From: CAYXPG01 sp964564845 | GTDB taxonomy: Bacteria > Planctomycetota > Phycisphaerae > Sedimentisphaerales > Anaerobacaceae | Assembly (NCBI GenBank): GCA_964564845.1 | Contig: CAZMCN010000076.1 | Span: 1 to 10,100, forward strand | Direction: 5' to 3' | DNA length: 10,100 bases | In this document: positions 1 to 8,164 of the stretch, in pieces | How the letters are laid out: each line of letters starts with the position of its first letter | How positions within the stretch are numbered: position 1 is the first letter of the stretch | The notes under the pieces: model-generated | What the model was told of the DNA's origin: nothing | The model's input: the letters and a program-made list of their open reading frames with translations, nothing else | Databases searched by the model: none | Program-made: the position numbers and the translations under genes

Positions 1-1
1 T

Positions 2-226
2 AGCATCCCTATCATTATGATAACGGCACTTACCGAGTTCGGCGATATCGAACGCCGCCTCGATTCCGGAACAGACGATTTTGTCAGCAAACCCGTCAAC
101 AAACTCGAACTTATAACAAGAGTTAAAACGATGCTCAAGCTAAAGCATCTAAGTGATAAGCTCGAATGGACATTAGCATATTTACGCGAGATAGAAGAGC
201 AAACCCAAAAGGAAAAATCAGATTAG
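2..226 (+). CDS. Response regulator receiver-domain protein, C-terminal part (5' end outside window)
   Basis: Only the last 74 residues are visible, open from the left edge. They match the second half of a CheY-like receiver domain. The beta-4 segment reads IPIIMITAL, whose threonine is the usual switch residue. Next come the acidic G-T-D-D-F turn and S-K-P-V, which holds the invariant lysine and the following proline. A helix then ends at RVKTMLKLKHL. The phosphoacceptor aspartate lies upstream of the window. After the receiver there are only about 30 residues, a charged helix that looks like a coiled coil (LSDKLEWTLAYLREIEEQ). No DNA-binding or GGDEF domain follows, so this is either a stand-alone receiver or the C-terminal receiver of a larger protein. 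It probably relays a histidine-kinase signal to a protein partner. Its TAG stop overlaps an AGGAG site serving the next short frame. Confidence 0.85.
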   Translation, partial: SIPIIMITALTEFGDIERRLDSGTDDFVSKPVNKLELITRVKTMLKLKHLSDKLEWTLAYLREIEEQTQKEKSD

Positions 227-236
227 GAGCGTTGTT

Positions 237-311
237 ATGACTGAAAACAAAAAAATCAAAGGCCCCCGGGCACAGCGCTTTTTCGTAATCTTTTTGAGTC
301 TTATCACTTAA
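237..311 (+). pseudogene. 24-codon frame behind a strong RBS; likely remnant 5' end of a membrane-protein gene
   Basis: AGGAG at 225-229 overlaps the stop of the receiver gene and stands 7 bases before an ATG, an ideal arrangement for translational coupling. The frame gives a basic start (MTENKKIKGPRAQ) followed by RFFVIFLSLIT and then TAA. A polar, basic start leading into a hydrophobic run is how many inner-membrane proteins begin, but the run stops after about ten residues. None of the three downstream frames continues it as a recognisable protein. The simplest reading is a gene that followed the response regulator in an operon and lost everything but its start. A genuine small membrane peptide is possible but less likely. 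The parent gene is not recognised. Confidence 0.35.
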
Positions 312-583
312 ACCGGTTCTATCGCCTTTATCGCCCAAAACTCCTTTATGCCCCATAAAGTGACAAAGTCCTAAAACCTGCTTTAGAACCCCAACAATCC
401 CTACATCACACACAATCGCCATATACGCCTCACAAAGTGGGTATTTACCTGCTCAATTAACAAAACGGCAATTAACACACCTCGGCGTATTGTCGATAAG
501 TTTAATGGCGTTTACCGGAAGGTTTGCGACAAAAAGAAGCTAAATAACCAAACGACGAAAACGCAAATAAGGAGTAGGGTTGT
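312..583 (+). other. Gene-free stretch before the TPR gene
   Basis: No convincing reading frame occurs here; all frames are short and interrupted. Visible minor structure is a 6-bp stem-loop (CTTTAT 344-349 with ATAAAG 355-360, loop GCCCC) without a following T-run, and the 9-base word CAATTAACA repeated at 454-462 and 469-477. It may hold decayed coding sequence from the gene that begins at 237. A promoter for the TPR gene must lie here or further upstream, but no pair of hexamers is good enough to mark. Confidence 0.4.
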
Positions 584-2182
584 ATGAGCAATTTGCTGCA
601 AATTCTCGGCAGGGCGATGACAGTCGATATGACCGACTTGATATGGCATTGGCTAAACACCGCCGGACTTTCCCAAACCGATACCGAATCAGACAGGAAC
701 CGGCAGTTGGATAGAATCATTGAGCTGCTCGGCAGTAAAAAAACCGAATCGGCACAGGAGCAGCTAAAGCTCTATCTTTTCGAATATCCCTCCTGCAATT
801 ATGGCCGAATGGCTTCCGCGGCAATATGTCTTTCAAAGAACCAGATACCGGCTGCAATTGAGGAATTAAACTCGGTCTATGTGCGACAGCCGAACAACAC
901 GATGGCACTTTACACTCTTGGGTATTGTTATGAGATGCTCTCAAAAGAAGCACAGGCCGTGGAATTTTATCAGGACTGCCTGAAGTTCAAAAACTATCTG
1001 CAGCTTCCAAGACAGCGCCTTGCCGCCGTCTATTTCAAAAACAGACAATTTGAAAAGACAATACAGGAATATGAACTGCTCAAAAATGAGTATCCTGACG
1101 ATATAGCAACCCTTACGATACTCGGGCATTTATACATTGCCGTTGGCAGATACAACGATGCCATTGCAACTTTTAACACCGCAATTTTAATACATCCGGA
1201 CAATTTTTACAGCGAAGATGACGAAATAGAACAGCTAATCGGGGCCGGCCAACTTCACGAGGCCCTTGAGCGGATTCAGGATTCATTACGCCAACAGCCT
1301 GAAAAGGTCAATTTGATAGCCAGAGAAGCAGACGTGCTCACGATGCTCGGTGCCACCGATGAGGCAATCTCTCGATATCAGCAGACAATTCGCATCTGCC
1401 CCGATTTTCTGGAAGCTACTATAAAGCTGGGAACGCAGTACTTACAGACTAATGCCGACCAGCTTGCTGCTCAGCAGTTCAACCAGGCTGTCGAGATAAA
1501 CGACAAAATCGTTGACGCTTACCTTGGGTTGGCTATCGCCCAGAAATTAGCAGGAAAAACCTCCGATGCACAGGCAACTTTATCCCTGGCCGCGGCAATT
1601 GAAGCAAACAGCTCATTGTTGTTCTCTGAAACTGCCGGCCTACAGTTTAAAATAAGATTTGGACAGGCCTTGGCCTCTGGTAATGCTCGTGATTCAGGCA
1701 GTTTAATAGAAGCCGTTATTACTGCACATCGTCAGCAAATCGAGCTTCAGCCACAAAACCCGGACCTGCACTATCGGCTGGGCGTCTTAATGATGAGCGT
1801 AGCAAGGCCAGGCAACGCCCTAAAGGCTTTCCAACGGGCATTGGAGATAAACCCAACTTACAGCAGGGCCAGAAGTAAACTGCTTATATGTCTTTACGAA
1901 ACAAATCAGGAGCAAAATGCCCTTGAGCAGCTAATCAGCCACGATTGTCTTAATAAGGACACCCTGGCTCTGCACTATAAAATCGCATTGCTCTATTGTG
2001 ACAGAGTAAAATTTGCCTCGTCATTAATTAATCTTGAGCGTTTTATGGAAGACAATTTTGCCAGTACCGAAGCAACGGTTAATATCTCGATAGTTCTCCA
2101 GAACTTGGGTCTTTTGGACGCAGCAACTGCCACATGGGACAATCTCGCTGATACAGTTAACCAGGCTGCCGGCAGTAATTAA
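584..2182 (+). CDS. Tetratricopeptide-repeat (TPR) protein
   Basis: This 532-residue protein is built of helical repeats, with no signal peptide or membrane segment, so it should be cytoplasmic. TPR-like units with the W/Y-x2-LG-x2-Y and later A/P pattern are clear at about residues 107-136 (ALYTLGYCYEMLSKEAQAVE), 175-206 (LGHLYIAVGRYNDAIATF), 243-273, 277-307, 311-340 and 394-424 (HYRLGVLMM...ALKAFQRALEINP). Weaker helical pairs fill the rest. TPR arrays bind protein partners. No enzymatic domain is visible, so the exact role is unknown. The start is supported by AAGGAG at 569-574, nine bases before the ATG. An assembly or scaffolding role, or a link with the upstream response regulator, would be a guess from position. 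The gene is convergent with the next one. Confidence 0.85.
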   Translation: MSNLLQILGRAMTVDMTDLIWHWLNTAGLSQTDTESDRNRQLDRIIELLGSKKTESAQEQLKLYLFEYPSCNYGRMASAAICLSKNQIPAAIEELNSVYVRQPNNTMALYTLGYCYEMLSKEAQAVEFYQDCLKFKNYLQLPRQRLAAVYFKNRQFEKTIQEYELLKNEYPDDIATLTILGHLYIAVGRYNDAIATFNTAILIHPDNFYSEDDEIEQLIGAGQLHEALERIQDSLRQQPEKVNLIAREADVLTMLGATDEAISRYQQTIRICPDFLEATIKLGTQYLQTNADQLAAQQFNQAVEINDKIVDAYLGLAIAQKLAGKTSDAQATLSLAAAIEANSSLLFSETAGLQFKIRFGQALASGNARDSGSLIEAVITAHRQQIELQPQNPDLHYRLGVLMMSVARPGNALKAFQRALEINPTYSRARSKLLICLYETNQEQNALEQLISHDCLNKDTLALHYKIALLYCDRVKFASSLINLERFMEDNFASTEATVNISIVLQNLGLLDAATATWDNLADTVNQAAGSN

Positions 2183-2410
2183 CCTTTTTTCATCCCGAGC
2201 ACAGTAGTTTTTTGTCAGGAACAGCAAAAATACCATCATTTACAATCAAAACGTCTGTATGTATCAAAAAACGTTAAAATGCTAAAAAACTGCTCATTAT
2301 CTGTTTGCACTACAAAATCCCTGAATGAAACATAACATATATTATGGGACGTTGTTTATGGTATATTTCTTGATATATGGTATTCATATGCTTTTGGGGA
2401 TGTTCCACAT
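2183..2410. other. Convergent intergenic region, AT-rich
   Basis: This lies between the 3' ends of the TPR gene and the leftward membrane cluster. Both transcripts should end here, but no strong GC-rich stem with a T-run is visible. A T-run directly follows the TPR stop (CCTTTTTT). There is a weak arm pair TTTTTTG / CAAAAAT near 2210-2231. The word TATGGTAT occurs twice, at 2357-2364 and 2376-2383. No gene is seen. Confidence 0.4.
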
Positions 2411-2983
2411 TTAGAATTTGCGAGGCTCACGTAAAGCAAGAGGTTTGCCTAATATCTCATAATGCAGAATCGCACTGCGTAGTATGTTACGTTCGGTAAA
2501 ATCAATTAAAGGCTTCTCGACTTTTTCCAACCTTGCTTTTTGTTTAGGCACAACAGCATATTTTTTTTCAAGCGGCTTAACGGCTCCGCCGGTAAATTCA
2601 GGCAGCTCCTCGGCTGTTTCAGAAACAATTTCTTCTACTGTCTCCATGGCCATGCTGGTAAATTCCAGCAGCTTACCAATTTCTGGTGCAATTCGCCGCT
2701 TTGGCTGAGATAATTCCTGAGTCTTCACATAATCGGCTTTTGCCTCTCCTGCGGCTTTCTCTCTTTTCACCTCGACTCTCTTAGCTACAGGTTCAGGCCC
2801 GACTCGTTTTACTTTTACATCTGCCGGTTGCACTTCTTCCGGGCGAACCCTTCTGCCTGGGCCTGCAGCTCTCTTTTGTTGCTGTTGCTTTTCCTTTTCC
2901 TCTTCGGCCTTGTTTGACTTTGACTTAAAAATAGCACTGATACCATAGATGATTGCCATCGCAACAATTACCAGTATCTGCAT
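2411..2983 (-). CDS. One-helix membrane protein with long charged linker, last gene of the NfeD-FloA cluster
   Basis: From this start the protein has 190 residues. It has a single hydrophobic helix at its N-terminus (MQILVIVAMAIIYGISAIF). A lysine/glutamine/glutamate-rich stretch follows (AEEEKEKQQQQKRA), then a long low-complexity charged linker rich in K, E, R, V and P, and finally a compact C-terminal segment with ILRSAILHYEILGKPLALRE. That ending resembles a short motif I associate with small planctomycete membrane proteins next to flotillin-like genes; this is recollection, not a search result. I chose the ATG at 2981-2983 because the helix then starts at once and a weak purine-rich AGAGAAG precedes it. 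An upstream in-frame ATG at 3038-3040 would add 19 residues but has no Shine-Dalgarno sequence. It is probably a partner of the membrane scaffold encoded just upstream; its function is unknown. Confidence 0.7.
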   Translation of the reverse strand: MQILVIVAMAIIYGISAIFKSKSNKAEEEKEKQQQQKRAAGPGRRVRPEEVQPADVKVKRVGPEPVAKRVEVKREKAAGEAKADYVKTQELSQPKRRIAPEIGKLLEFTSMAMETVEEIVSETAEELPEFTGGAVKPLEKKYAVVPKQKARLEKVEKPLIDFTERNILRSAILHYEILGKPLALREPRKF

Positions 2984-3104
2984 CCAGTCTTCTCTGCCTT
3001 TCCTGGCGGCAAGAACTTCTTGTAACAGTGAATAAACCATTTATCGTATATTATATTGTCTCTTGCTTACCATCTCCTGTGTCTTTTGTTCGCAGTCTTG
3101 TCCT

Positions 3105-4118
3105 CTATTCTTTCTTTTCGGGCTTTGCTATCGAATCCCGCATTGAGGTATCTGCAACGATATTTTTCATCCGGTAATAGTCCATAACGCCGAGGTTGCC
3201 CTTCTGAAATGCCTCAGCCATTGCCAGCGGCACTTTTGCCTCATTTTCTACTACGAGCGCCCTCATTTCCTGCTCGCGCGCGAATGCCATAGCCCGGCGT
3301 TTTTCTGCCTCTGCCTTTGCGCGCCGCATATCAGCCTCGGCTTGGGCGGCTTGAAGTTTAGCACCGATATTATCGCCTACATCTACGTCGGCAATATCGA
3401 TAGATAAAATCTCATAAGCTGTTCCTGCATCCAGGCCCTTGGCCAAAACCGATTTTGAAATATTGTCCGGATTTTCTAAAACGCTTTTGTACGTTATGGC
3501 ACTGCCGATTGTCGTAACTATTCCTTCACCAACTCGCGCGATAACAGTCTCTTCAGTTGCACCGCCGATTAATCTTTCGATATTGGCGCGAACGGTTACA
3601 CGCGCCTTGGCCTTTAATTGAATCCCATCCTGCGCAACCGCATCGATAGTTTCTTTGCCCTTAGCCGGCTCGGGGCAGTCAATCACTTTCGGATTAACAC
3701 TTGTCTGAACCGCCTCGAGGATATCGCGCCCTGCCAGGTCAATGGCAGTGGCTGTCTTCATAGTCAAATCGATATTGGCCCTGTTTGCGGCAACCAGTGC
3801 ACGTACAACATTGGGTACGCGACCACCTGCCAAATAGTGGCTTTCCAAATCTTGTGTCGTCAAAGTCAGACCCGCTTGAACCGCCGTTATTTTGCTCAGA
3901 ACTATCGTTCGTGTATCGACCTTTCGCAGCCACATCCCGATAAGCTCGGAGAATTTAACCTTGGCCTTGCATAGCTTGGCCTGAAGCCATAACCTGAAAA
4001 ATTTGGCTAACAAAAACAACGCCACTAATACTAAAAGAAAAAGTATAATACCAACTGCCGAAACCAGCATTCTTTGATATTCGCCTACACCTAAAGTTAT
4101 GCTTGATAAGTCACTCAT
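3105..4118 (-). CDS. floA: Flotillin-like membrane scaffold protein FloA (YqfA family)
   Basis: The protein has 337 residues, close to the roughly 330 of B. subtilis FloA. FloA is an inner-membrane-anchored SPFH-type scaffold that organises functional membrane microdomains. Visible: a hydrophobic anchor at about residues 17-40; the SPFH region with LESHYLAGGRVPNVVRAL and RANIDLTMKTATAIDLAGRD; VQTSVNPKVI; KARVTVRANIERLIGG; and ARVGEGIVTTIGS. A long helix rich in alanine, glutamate and arginine follows at about 252-305 (IGAKLQAAQAEADMRRAKAE, EKRRAMAFAREQEMRA). The tail GNLGVMDYYRMKNIVADTSMRDSI is a family signature. The start is supported by an AAAGGGG site about six bases upstream of the ATG. 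It follows the short nfeD after 57 bases, the usual NfeD-FloA pairing. Nothing appears truncated. Confidence 0.96.
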   Translation of the reverse strand: MSDLSSITLGVGEYQRMLVSAVGIILFLLVLVALFLLAKFFRLWLQAKLCKAKVKFSELIGMWLRKVDTRTIVLSKITAVQAGLTLTTQDLESHYLAGGRVPNVVRALVAANRANIDLTMKTATAIDLAGRDILEAVQTSVNPKVIDCPEPAKGKETIDAVAQDGIQLKAKARVTVRANIERLIGGATEETVIARVGEGIVTTIGSAITYKSVLENPDNISKSVLAKGLDAGTAYEILSIDIADVDVGDNIGAKLQAAQAEADMRRAKAEAEKRRAMAFAREQEMRALVVENEAKVPLAMAEAFQKGNLGVMDYYRMKNIVADTSMRDSIAKPEKKE

Positions 4119-4175
4119 CTTTTTCCCCTTTCAATTTGTTTTTTTGTTAATAAACAATACCTCTGCTACAGTCAC

Positions 4176-4670
4176 TTAGCCCTCTTCAATTACACGAACT
4201 GTAACCCGGGTGCTTTCCACATCAATAACTTTTACCTTTTTGCCTTTATCAACATAGCCGCTTTCGGCTACACATTCAACCCTTCGGCCGGAAAAGTCAC
4301 ACGTTCCCACCGGCCGAAGCGGCGTAAGCACCGCACCTTCGGCTCCCACCAGCTTCTTTAGCTGTTCTGTATCCGGGATGGCATCGCCCTGCTGACGCTG
4401 CGGCGGTGTGAGCGTAACACTTTTGCCGAATCTCGTCCTGGGAAATATTTTATAGGCAATTATCACAATCGACGGTATCATCACAATGGCAATGATTACA
4501 CCTATCCAGCCGGTTGTTACGCTGTGACGAAAAAATATGGCTATCCCGCCAATCAGACACGCCAGAGAACAGACACTTATCAGCCCTCCGCTCGGTACAA
4601 ATACTTCAGCTATTATCAAAGCGGCTGAAACGAAAAACAGAAAAACTGCAAAAACAAGCCACCAATCCAT
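4176..4670 (-). CDS. Short NfeD-family membrane protein
   Basis: The protein has 164 residues with three membrane helices at about 4-24, 28-47 and 53-74. A soluble C-terminal OB-fold domain of the NfeD type follows at about 104-164 (LVGAEGAVLTPLRPVG, then FSGRRVECVAESGYVDKGKKV and VTVRVIEEG). It has no protease domain. Short NfeD proteins are known partners of flotillin/stomatin-type proteins, here FloA immediately downstream, and probably act at the same membrane patches. The ATG at 4668-4670 puts the first helix right at the N-terminus (MDWWLVFAVFLFF) and has a weak AGAGAG before it. A TTG at 4701-4703 would give 11 extra polar residues and no better site. Its OB domain resembles that of the upstream long NfeD protein (TPLRPVG versus STLRPAG), so the two are paralogous. 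Confidence 0.9.
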   Translation of the reverse strand: MDWWLVFAVFLFFVSAALIIAEVFVPSGGLISVCSLACLIGGIAIFFRHSVTTGWIGVIIAIVMIPSIVIIAYKIFPRTRFGKSVTLTPPQRQQGDAIPDTEQLKKLVGAEGAVLTPLRPVGTCDFSGRRVECVAESGYVDKGKKVKVIDVESTRVTVRVIEEG

Positions 4671-4725
4671 TACTTTGTCTCTCTTAAAAACATTACTTTG
4701 CAACTTTTTTCATCAACTCTTCGGT

Positions 4726-6291
4726 TCAATCTCCCACCGCCCGAACTACAACTCTGTTGCCGTGAATTTCAATTATCTCAATCCTGGCGCCTTTGTCAAG
4801 AAACTCTGCTACAGCGACGCAGTCGACTATTGCCTCGCCGAATTTTGCTTTTCCCGCCGGCCTCAGCGTCGAAATCACTTCGCCGATGTTACCGACCTTT
4901 ACATTTGTCTGGCTTGAGGGCGGAACGGTCAGATTGATTTCTATTTCATCGCCCTGCTTTGCCAACGCAGGCATTAGAGTAAGACCGCTAAGAAACTCCA
5001 GCTTAGGCAGATACTTCGCCAGAAACCACGCCAGGATGACAAATCCAACAAACCCAAGAGACATCCCTAAAATTCCATCTGTTAAAAATTTCCAGTTTTC
5101 GGGACTATCCGGCCAGGGCAGCCTGTCGGGGGGATTCTTTATCAGCATACCGAACAGACCGGCCAATATGCAGATTATCCCCGCAAAACCCGCAATCCCA
5201 AAACCCGGAAGTATGAACAGCTCCACCATCAGCAGGATTACACCGATAACAAATAGTGCTACTTCCACCCAGTTTGCCAGGCCTATAAAGTATTTACTGC
5301 CGATTATAATCGCTATACATATGACTGCCACCAGTCCGGGCAGACCGACTCCCGGCGTATTAAGCTCCACATATACACCTAACATTGCAATCATAACAAG
5401 TACACCCATTACCGCAGGCGAATTTAACCATCGAACCATTTCCTCCGACCAGGTGGTCTCAAGCACCTTTGTTTCTCCGACAAAGGTTACACCGTCCCGT
5501 TTGGAAAGAAACTCAAGGACACCTGCCCGGTCTTTGACCACCGCCCTTGCTATGCCGTATTCAAATGCGCTTGATGCGGTTAGTGTTAATATCTTATCTT
5601 TCTCGACAATTAACTCTTTATTGTCCAGGTCATATTCGTTCGCATCCCTGGGCAGACGAACGCTCTCGAAAAATTCATACTCGCCGGTTGTGAGGTTCTT
5701 GGCCCTGTACACTTCAATCTGCATCGTTACCATTGCCCGCAAAAGTGCCTGTGGATAGCCGTTGGCCTCTGCCGCACGGTCGAAAGCCGCTCGAATAAAG
5801 CTCTCCTGTTTCTCCCGCTCGACACCCTCAAGCTTTGCACCGGGTGAAATTATTATCGGCGCACAATCACCTATAGTGGTATTTTCGAGCATTATGATAT
5901 CCTGACAGGAGACACTTATCATCGCACCCGCTGATATCGCTTCGGTTGTTACATAGGCCACAGTATGGGCTTTTTTGCCTACGTCGAGTATGAGGTATTT
6001 CGATATATCATCCGCCGCTGTAACCAGTCCTCCATAAGTGCTTATCTCATATATCAGGTATGTAGCGCCCCAATCAAGCGCAGTTTGGGTCCTGCGCCGG
6101 ATGGATTTATACAGCCCGTTGTCAATCATATTCTCGCAGATAATTACCGCAGCTTTTGCAGCCGGCAAACCAACCTCCGGCTTGTTTGCTTCGGCCTCAT
6201 TTAGTCCCGCCCCACCGTTTGTCAGATGTGAAGACGCAAACAGTACAATGCAGGGCAAAACAATCAGAATTAACCCAATCCGACTCTTCAT
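4726..6291 (-). CDS. Long NfeD protein: membrane-bound ClpP-class serine protease
   Basis: From this start it has 521 residues. Order: signal peptide at 1-23 (MKSRIGLILIVLPCIVLFAS); a ClpP/crotonase-fold protease domain from about 45 to 265; several membrane helices from about 290 to 430; and a C-terminal OB-type NfeD domain at about 460-521 (VGNIGEVISTLRPAGKAKFG). The probable nucleophile is S120 in TEAISAGAMISV and the probable general base K161 in EREKQESF. The 41-residue gap equals that of the Ser97-Lys138 dyad known for Pyrococcus PH1510, the archetype. The substrate-side loop reads EISTYGGLV in place of the common D-T-P-G-G, an unusual variant. The family cleaves hydrophobic segments of stomatin/flotillin-type partners; FloA is two genes downstream. 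The ATG at 6289-6291 starts a normal signal peptide. An in-frame start at 6409-6411 would add 40 unlikely residues and overlap the symporter gene. No strong Shine-Dalgarno sequence is visible. Confidence 0.92.
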   Translation of the reverse strand: MKSRIGLILIVLPCIVLFASSHLTNGGAGLNEAEANKPEVGLPAAKAAVIICENMIDNGLYKSIRRRTQTALDWGATYLIYEISTYGGLVTAADDISKYLILDVGKKAHTVAYVTTEAISAGAMISVSCQDIIMLENTTIGDCAPIIISPGAKLEGVEREKQESFIRAAFDRAAEANGYPQALLRAMVTMQIEVYRAKNLTTGEYEFFESVRLPRDANEYDLDNKELIVEKDKILTLTASSAFEYGIARAVVKDRAGVLEFLSKRDGVTFVGETKVLETTWSEEMVRWLNSPAVMGVLVMIAMLGVYVELNTPGVGLPGLVAVICIAIIIGSKYFIGLANWVEVALFVIGVILLMVELFILPGFGIAGFAGIICILAGLFGMLIKNPPDRLPWPDSPENWKFLTDGILGMSLGFVGFVILAWFLAKYLPKLEFLSGLTLMPALAKQGDEIEINLTVPPSSQTNVKVGNIGEVISTLRPAGKAKFGEAIVDCVAVAEFLDKGARIEIIEIHGNRVVVRAVGD

Positions 6292-6355
6292 ACACACCAA
6301 TGTACCCATATATTGACAGATTAGCAACAAAAAGCCGCAATATTTTGAATACTTT

Positions 6356-8080
6356 TCAGGTTCCTTCTGAGAATGCCTGGCGTCGGTCGGGTCGTCCCGG
6401 CTCAACCCCATCCCACTGTAACCCCCCTATCACCGCCTGGGCAATATTGGTCAGGTGGTCGCCGATCTTCTCCACATTATCAACCAAATCGATAAATATC
6501 ACGCCCGCCTCAGGCACACAGGTACCATCAGTCATCCGCTGAACATGGCTGCGACGAAAATCTATCTGCATCCTGTTAAGGTTATCCTCATTGACCAAGG
6601 CCCTTTTGGCCACCTCAACGTCATCATTCTCCAGAGCCGCTATGATATAATCAAACATCTGCTCGGCCTCTTTGCTCAACTCAGCGGTCTCAGCCAGCGC
6701 AGAATCACTGAAAGGCAGCTTCTGCTCGATTTTCCGTTCAGCAATTTCGACGATGTTTACTGCATGGTCCCCAACACGCTCGAGGTCGTTGACCGTATGT
6801 AAAAGTACCGGCAGTGCCACCGAAAACCTCTCAGAAAGCTCCTTCCTCGAAAGCGCAGCCAGATACGATGTAATTTCATGCTGCAGTTCATCGATAAAAT
6901 CTTCTGTCTGTCTTACCGACACAAGTTTTTTTCTATCATTATTGACAATTCCATTGATAGAATCCCTAAGTGCCTTCTTAGCTGTTTGTGCCATACGAAT
7001 AATCTCGCGAGTTGCCTGCTCCAGGGCTATAACCGGCGTATCGAGAAGGTGCCTTTCCAGCACAACGGGCTTCTGGTCCAATTCGTGACGCTTAATTGGT
7101 ATAAGCTTCACGGTTATTGATTCCATCCAGCGAACGAATGGCATAAGTAAAAACATATCAACCGTATTAATCAAACTATGGCCAATCGCCATATGAACCA
7201 TTATCGTACTCTGTGATAACTGCCATGGCGAAACCCATATTACTATCTTATGATACACTCCTAACCACATCAAAGGCAAGATATACAACGTATCTACCGT
7301 ATTGATGAACGTATGTCCCATCGCTGCACGCCTTGAGTTGCGCGATGTCTGAAATGCCGCTATCTGTGCCGTTATCGTTGTACCGATATTAGCACCTAAG
7401 ATAAACGGTAAGGTAACACGCAGCGCAAGCTCCCAGTCCGTCCCAAACGCTCCCTGAAATGCCAGTACTTGCACCATCATAATCGATGCCGAGCTACTCT
7501 GCAGCAACGCCGTTATCACCGCACCTATCAGTACAGCTAAAAGCGGATCCCGCATCAGACGGATAAGGATGTTCTGGACTGCCTGGTCATCCTTAAGTGG
7601 CGAAAATGCCTCTTTCATAAACGAAATGCCAACAAACAAAAGACCAAAGCCGAGCAATACATTGCCAAAGCTTCTTACCTTCTGTGTCTTTCCTAAAACC
7701 TGCAGCAGAAAGCCAACACCAATGGCCGGAAGTGCATACATTGTTATTTTGAGTCCTCCGATACCAAACATTGAAACCAGCCACGCCGTAAAAGTCGTCC
7801 CCACATTCACACCGAGGATAACACATAACGCCTGCCTTAAACTCATCAAGCCTGCGTTGACAAACCCTACTATCATCACAGTCGTAGCAGAACTCGATTG
7901 AACCAGAGCTGTTATCAGCGCTCCCACCAGAGCCGCAATAAGGCGACGTTTTGTCAATGCTGTAAGAAGCCCCTTAAGTTTTTGTCCCGCGACCTTTTTT
8001 ATCCCCTCCGACATTATCCTCATACCGAACAGAAAAAGCCCCAGCCCCCCTGCCGTGCCGAAAATCATATCCTTGACCAT
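6356..8080 (-). CDS. Na+/phosphate symporter family protein (NptA/YjbB type) with PhoU-like C-terminal domain
   Basis: The 574-residue protein has the duplicated Na/Pi-cotransporter core. Two QSSSA motifs, at about residues 61-65 and 194-198, each follow a hydrophobic helix. Each is followed by a glycine-rich element (GVNVGTT 90-96, GANIGTT 229-235). Eight or so membrane helices occupy residues 5-320. Residues from about 345 to 550 form a helical PhoU-like domain with two metal-type motifs, ERVGDHAVNI (434-443) and DNVEKIGDHLTNIA (534-547). Family members move phosphate with sodium, often outward or for homeostasis; direction cannot be read here. AAGGAG lies five to six bases before the ATG, and a good promoter sits just behind the aminotransferase stop. 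The nfeD gene starts 64 bases downstream, so read-through is possible. Confidence 0.93.
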   Translation of the reverse strand: MVKDMIFGTAGGLGLFLFGMRIMSEGIKKVAGQKLKGLLTALTKRRLIAALVGALITALVQSSSATTVMIVGFVNAGLMSLRQALCVILGVNVGTTFTAWLVSMFGIGGLKITMYALPAIGVGFLLQVLGKTQKVRSFGNVLLGFGLLFVGISFMKEAFSPLKDDQAVQNILIRLMRDPLLAVLIGAVITALLQSSSASIMMVQVLAFQGAFGTDWELALRVTLPFILGANIGTTITAQIAAFQTSRNSRRAAMGHTFINTVDTLYILPLMWLGVYHKIVIWVSPWQLSQSTIMVHMAIGHSLINTVDMFLLMPFVRWMESITVKLIPIKRHELDQKPVVLERHLLDTPVIALEQATREIIRMAQTAKKALRDSINGIVNNDRKKLVSVRQTEDFIDELQHEITSYLAALSRKELSERFSVALPVLLHTVNDLERVGDHAVNIVEIAERKIEQKLPFSDSALAETAELSKEAEQMFDYIIAALENDDVEVAKRALVNEDNLNRMQIDFRRSHVQRMTDGTCVPEAGVIFIDLVDNVEKIGDHLTNIAQAVIGGLQWDGVEPGRPDRRQAFSEGT

Positions 8081-8133
8081 CCCAGCTCCTTCTCCGAGTC
8101 TTTATCACCAAACGATAATTGCAAGAAGTAAAA

Positions 8134-8162
8134 ATAGTAAACAGAAAATAATTAATAGTCAA
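8134..8162 (-). promoter_or_regulatory. Sigma70-type promoter for the Na/Pi symporter gene
   Basis: On the minus strand the -35 element TTGACT (8157-8162) and the -10 element TACTAT (8134-8139) are separated by exactly 17 bases of AT-rich sequence. They lie in the 84-base gap after the aminotransferase stop and point at the symporter start, giving a leader of roughly 45 bases that contains AAGGAG. The -35 matches the consensus at five of six positions, the -10 at four. This suggests the symporter can be expressed independently of the aminotransferase. Confidence 0.5.
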
Positions 8163-8164
8163 TC

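Noticed and set aside
150..310. An 11-base inverted repeat TAAGTGATAAG (150-160) / CTTATCACTTA (300-310)
   Set aside because: One arm lies inside the receiver coding sequence and the arms are about 140 bases apart with nothing mobile between them; probably coincidence.
135..422. Minus-strand 95-residue frame over the receiver end and the gene-free stretch
   Set aside because: It overlaps a clear receiver gene in antisense, has no ribosome binding site and no recognisable domain. A reading such as GHKGVLGDKGDR looks like chance low complexity.
2341..2390. Terminator or operator at the TATGGTAT double site
   Set aside because: Pairing is weak and AT-only, without a GC-rich stem. The repeat is short enough to arise by chance in AT-rich sequence.
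4793..5758. A 321-residue plus-strand open frame opposite the long nfeD gene
   Set aside because: It is antisense to a well-supported conserved gene, with a proline/serine/threonine-rich composition typical of an antisense shadow.
6292..6411. A 40-residue N-terminal extension of the long NfeD protein
   Set aside because: It would bury the signal peptide and overlap the symporter gene by 56 bases. No ribosome binding site supports it.
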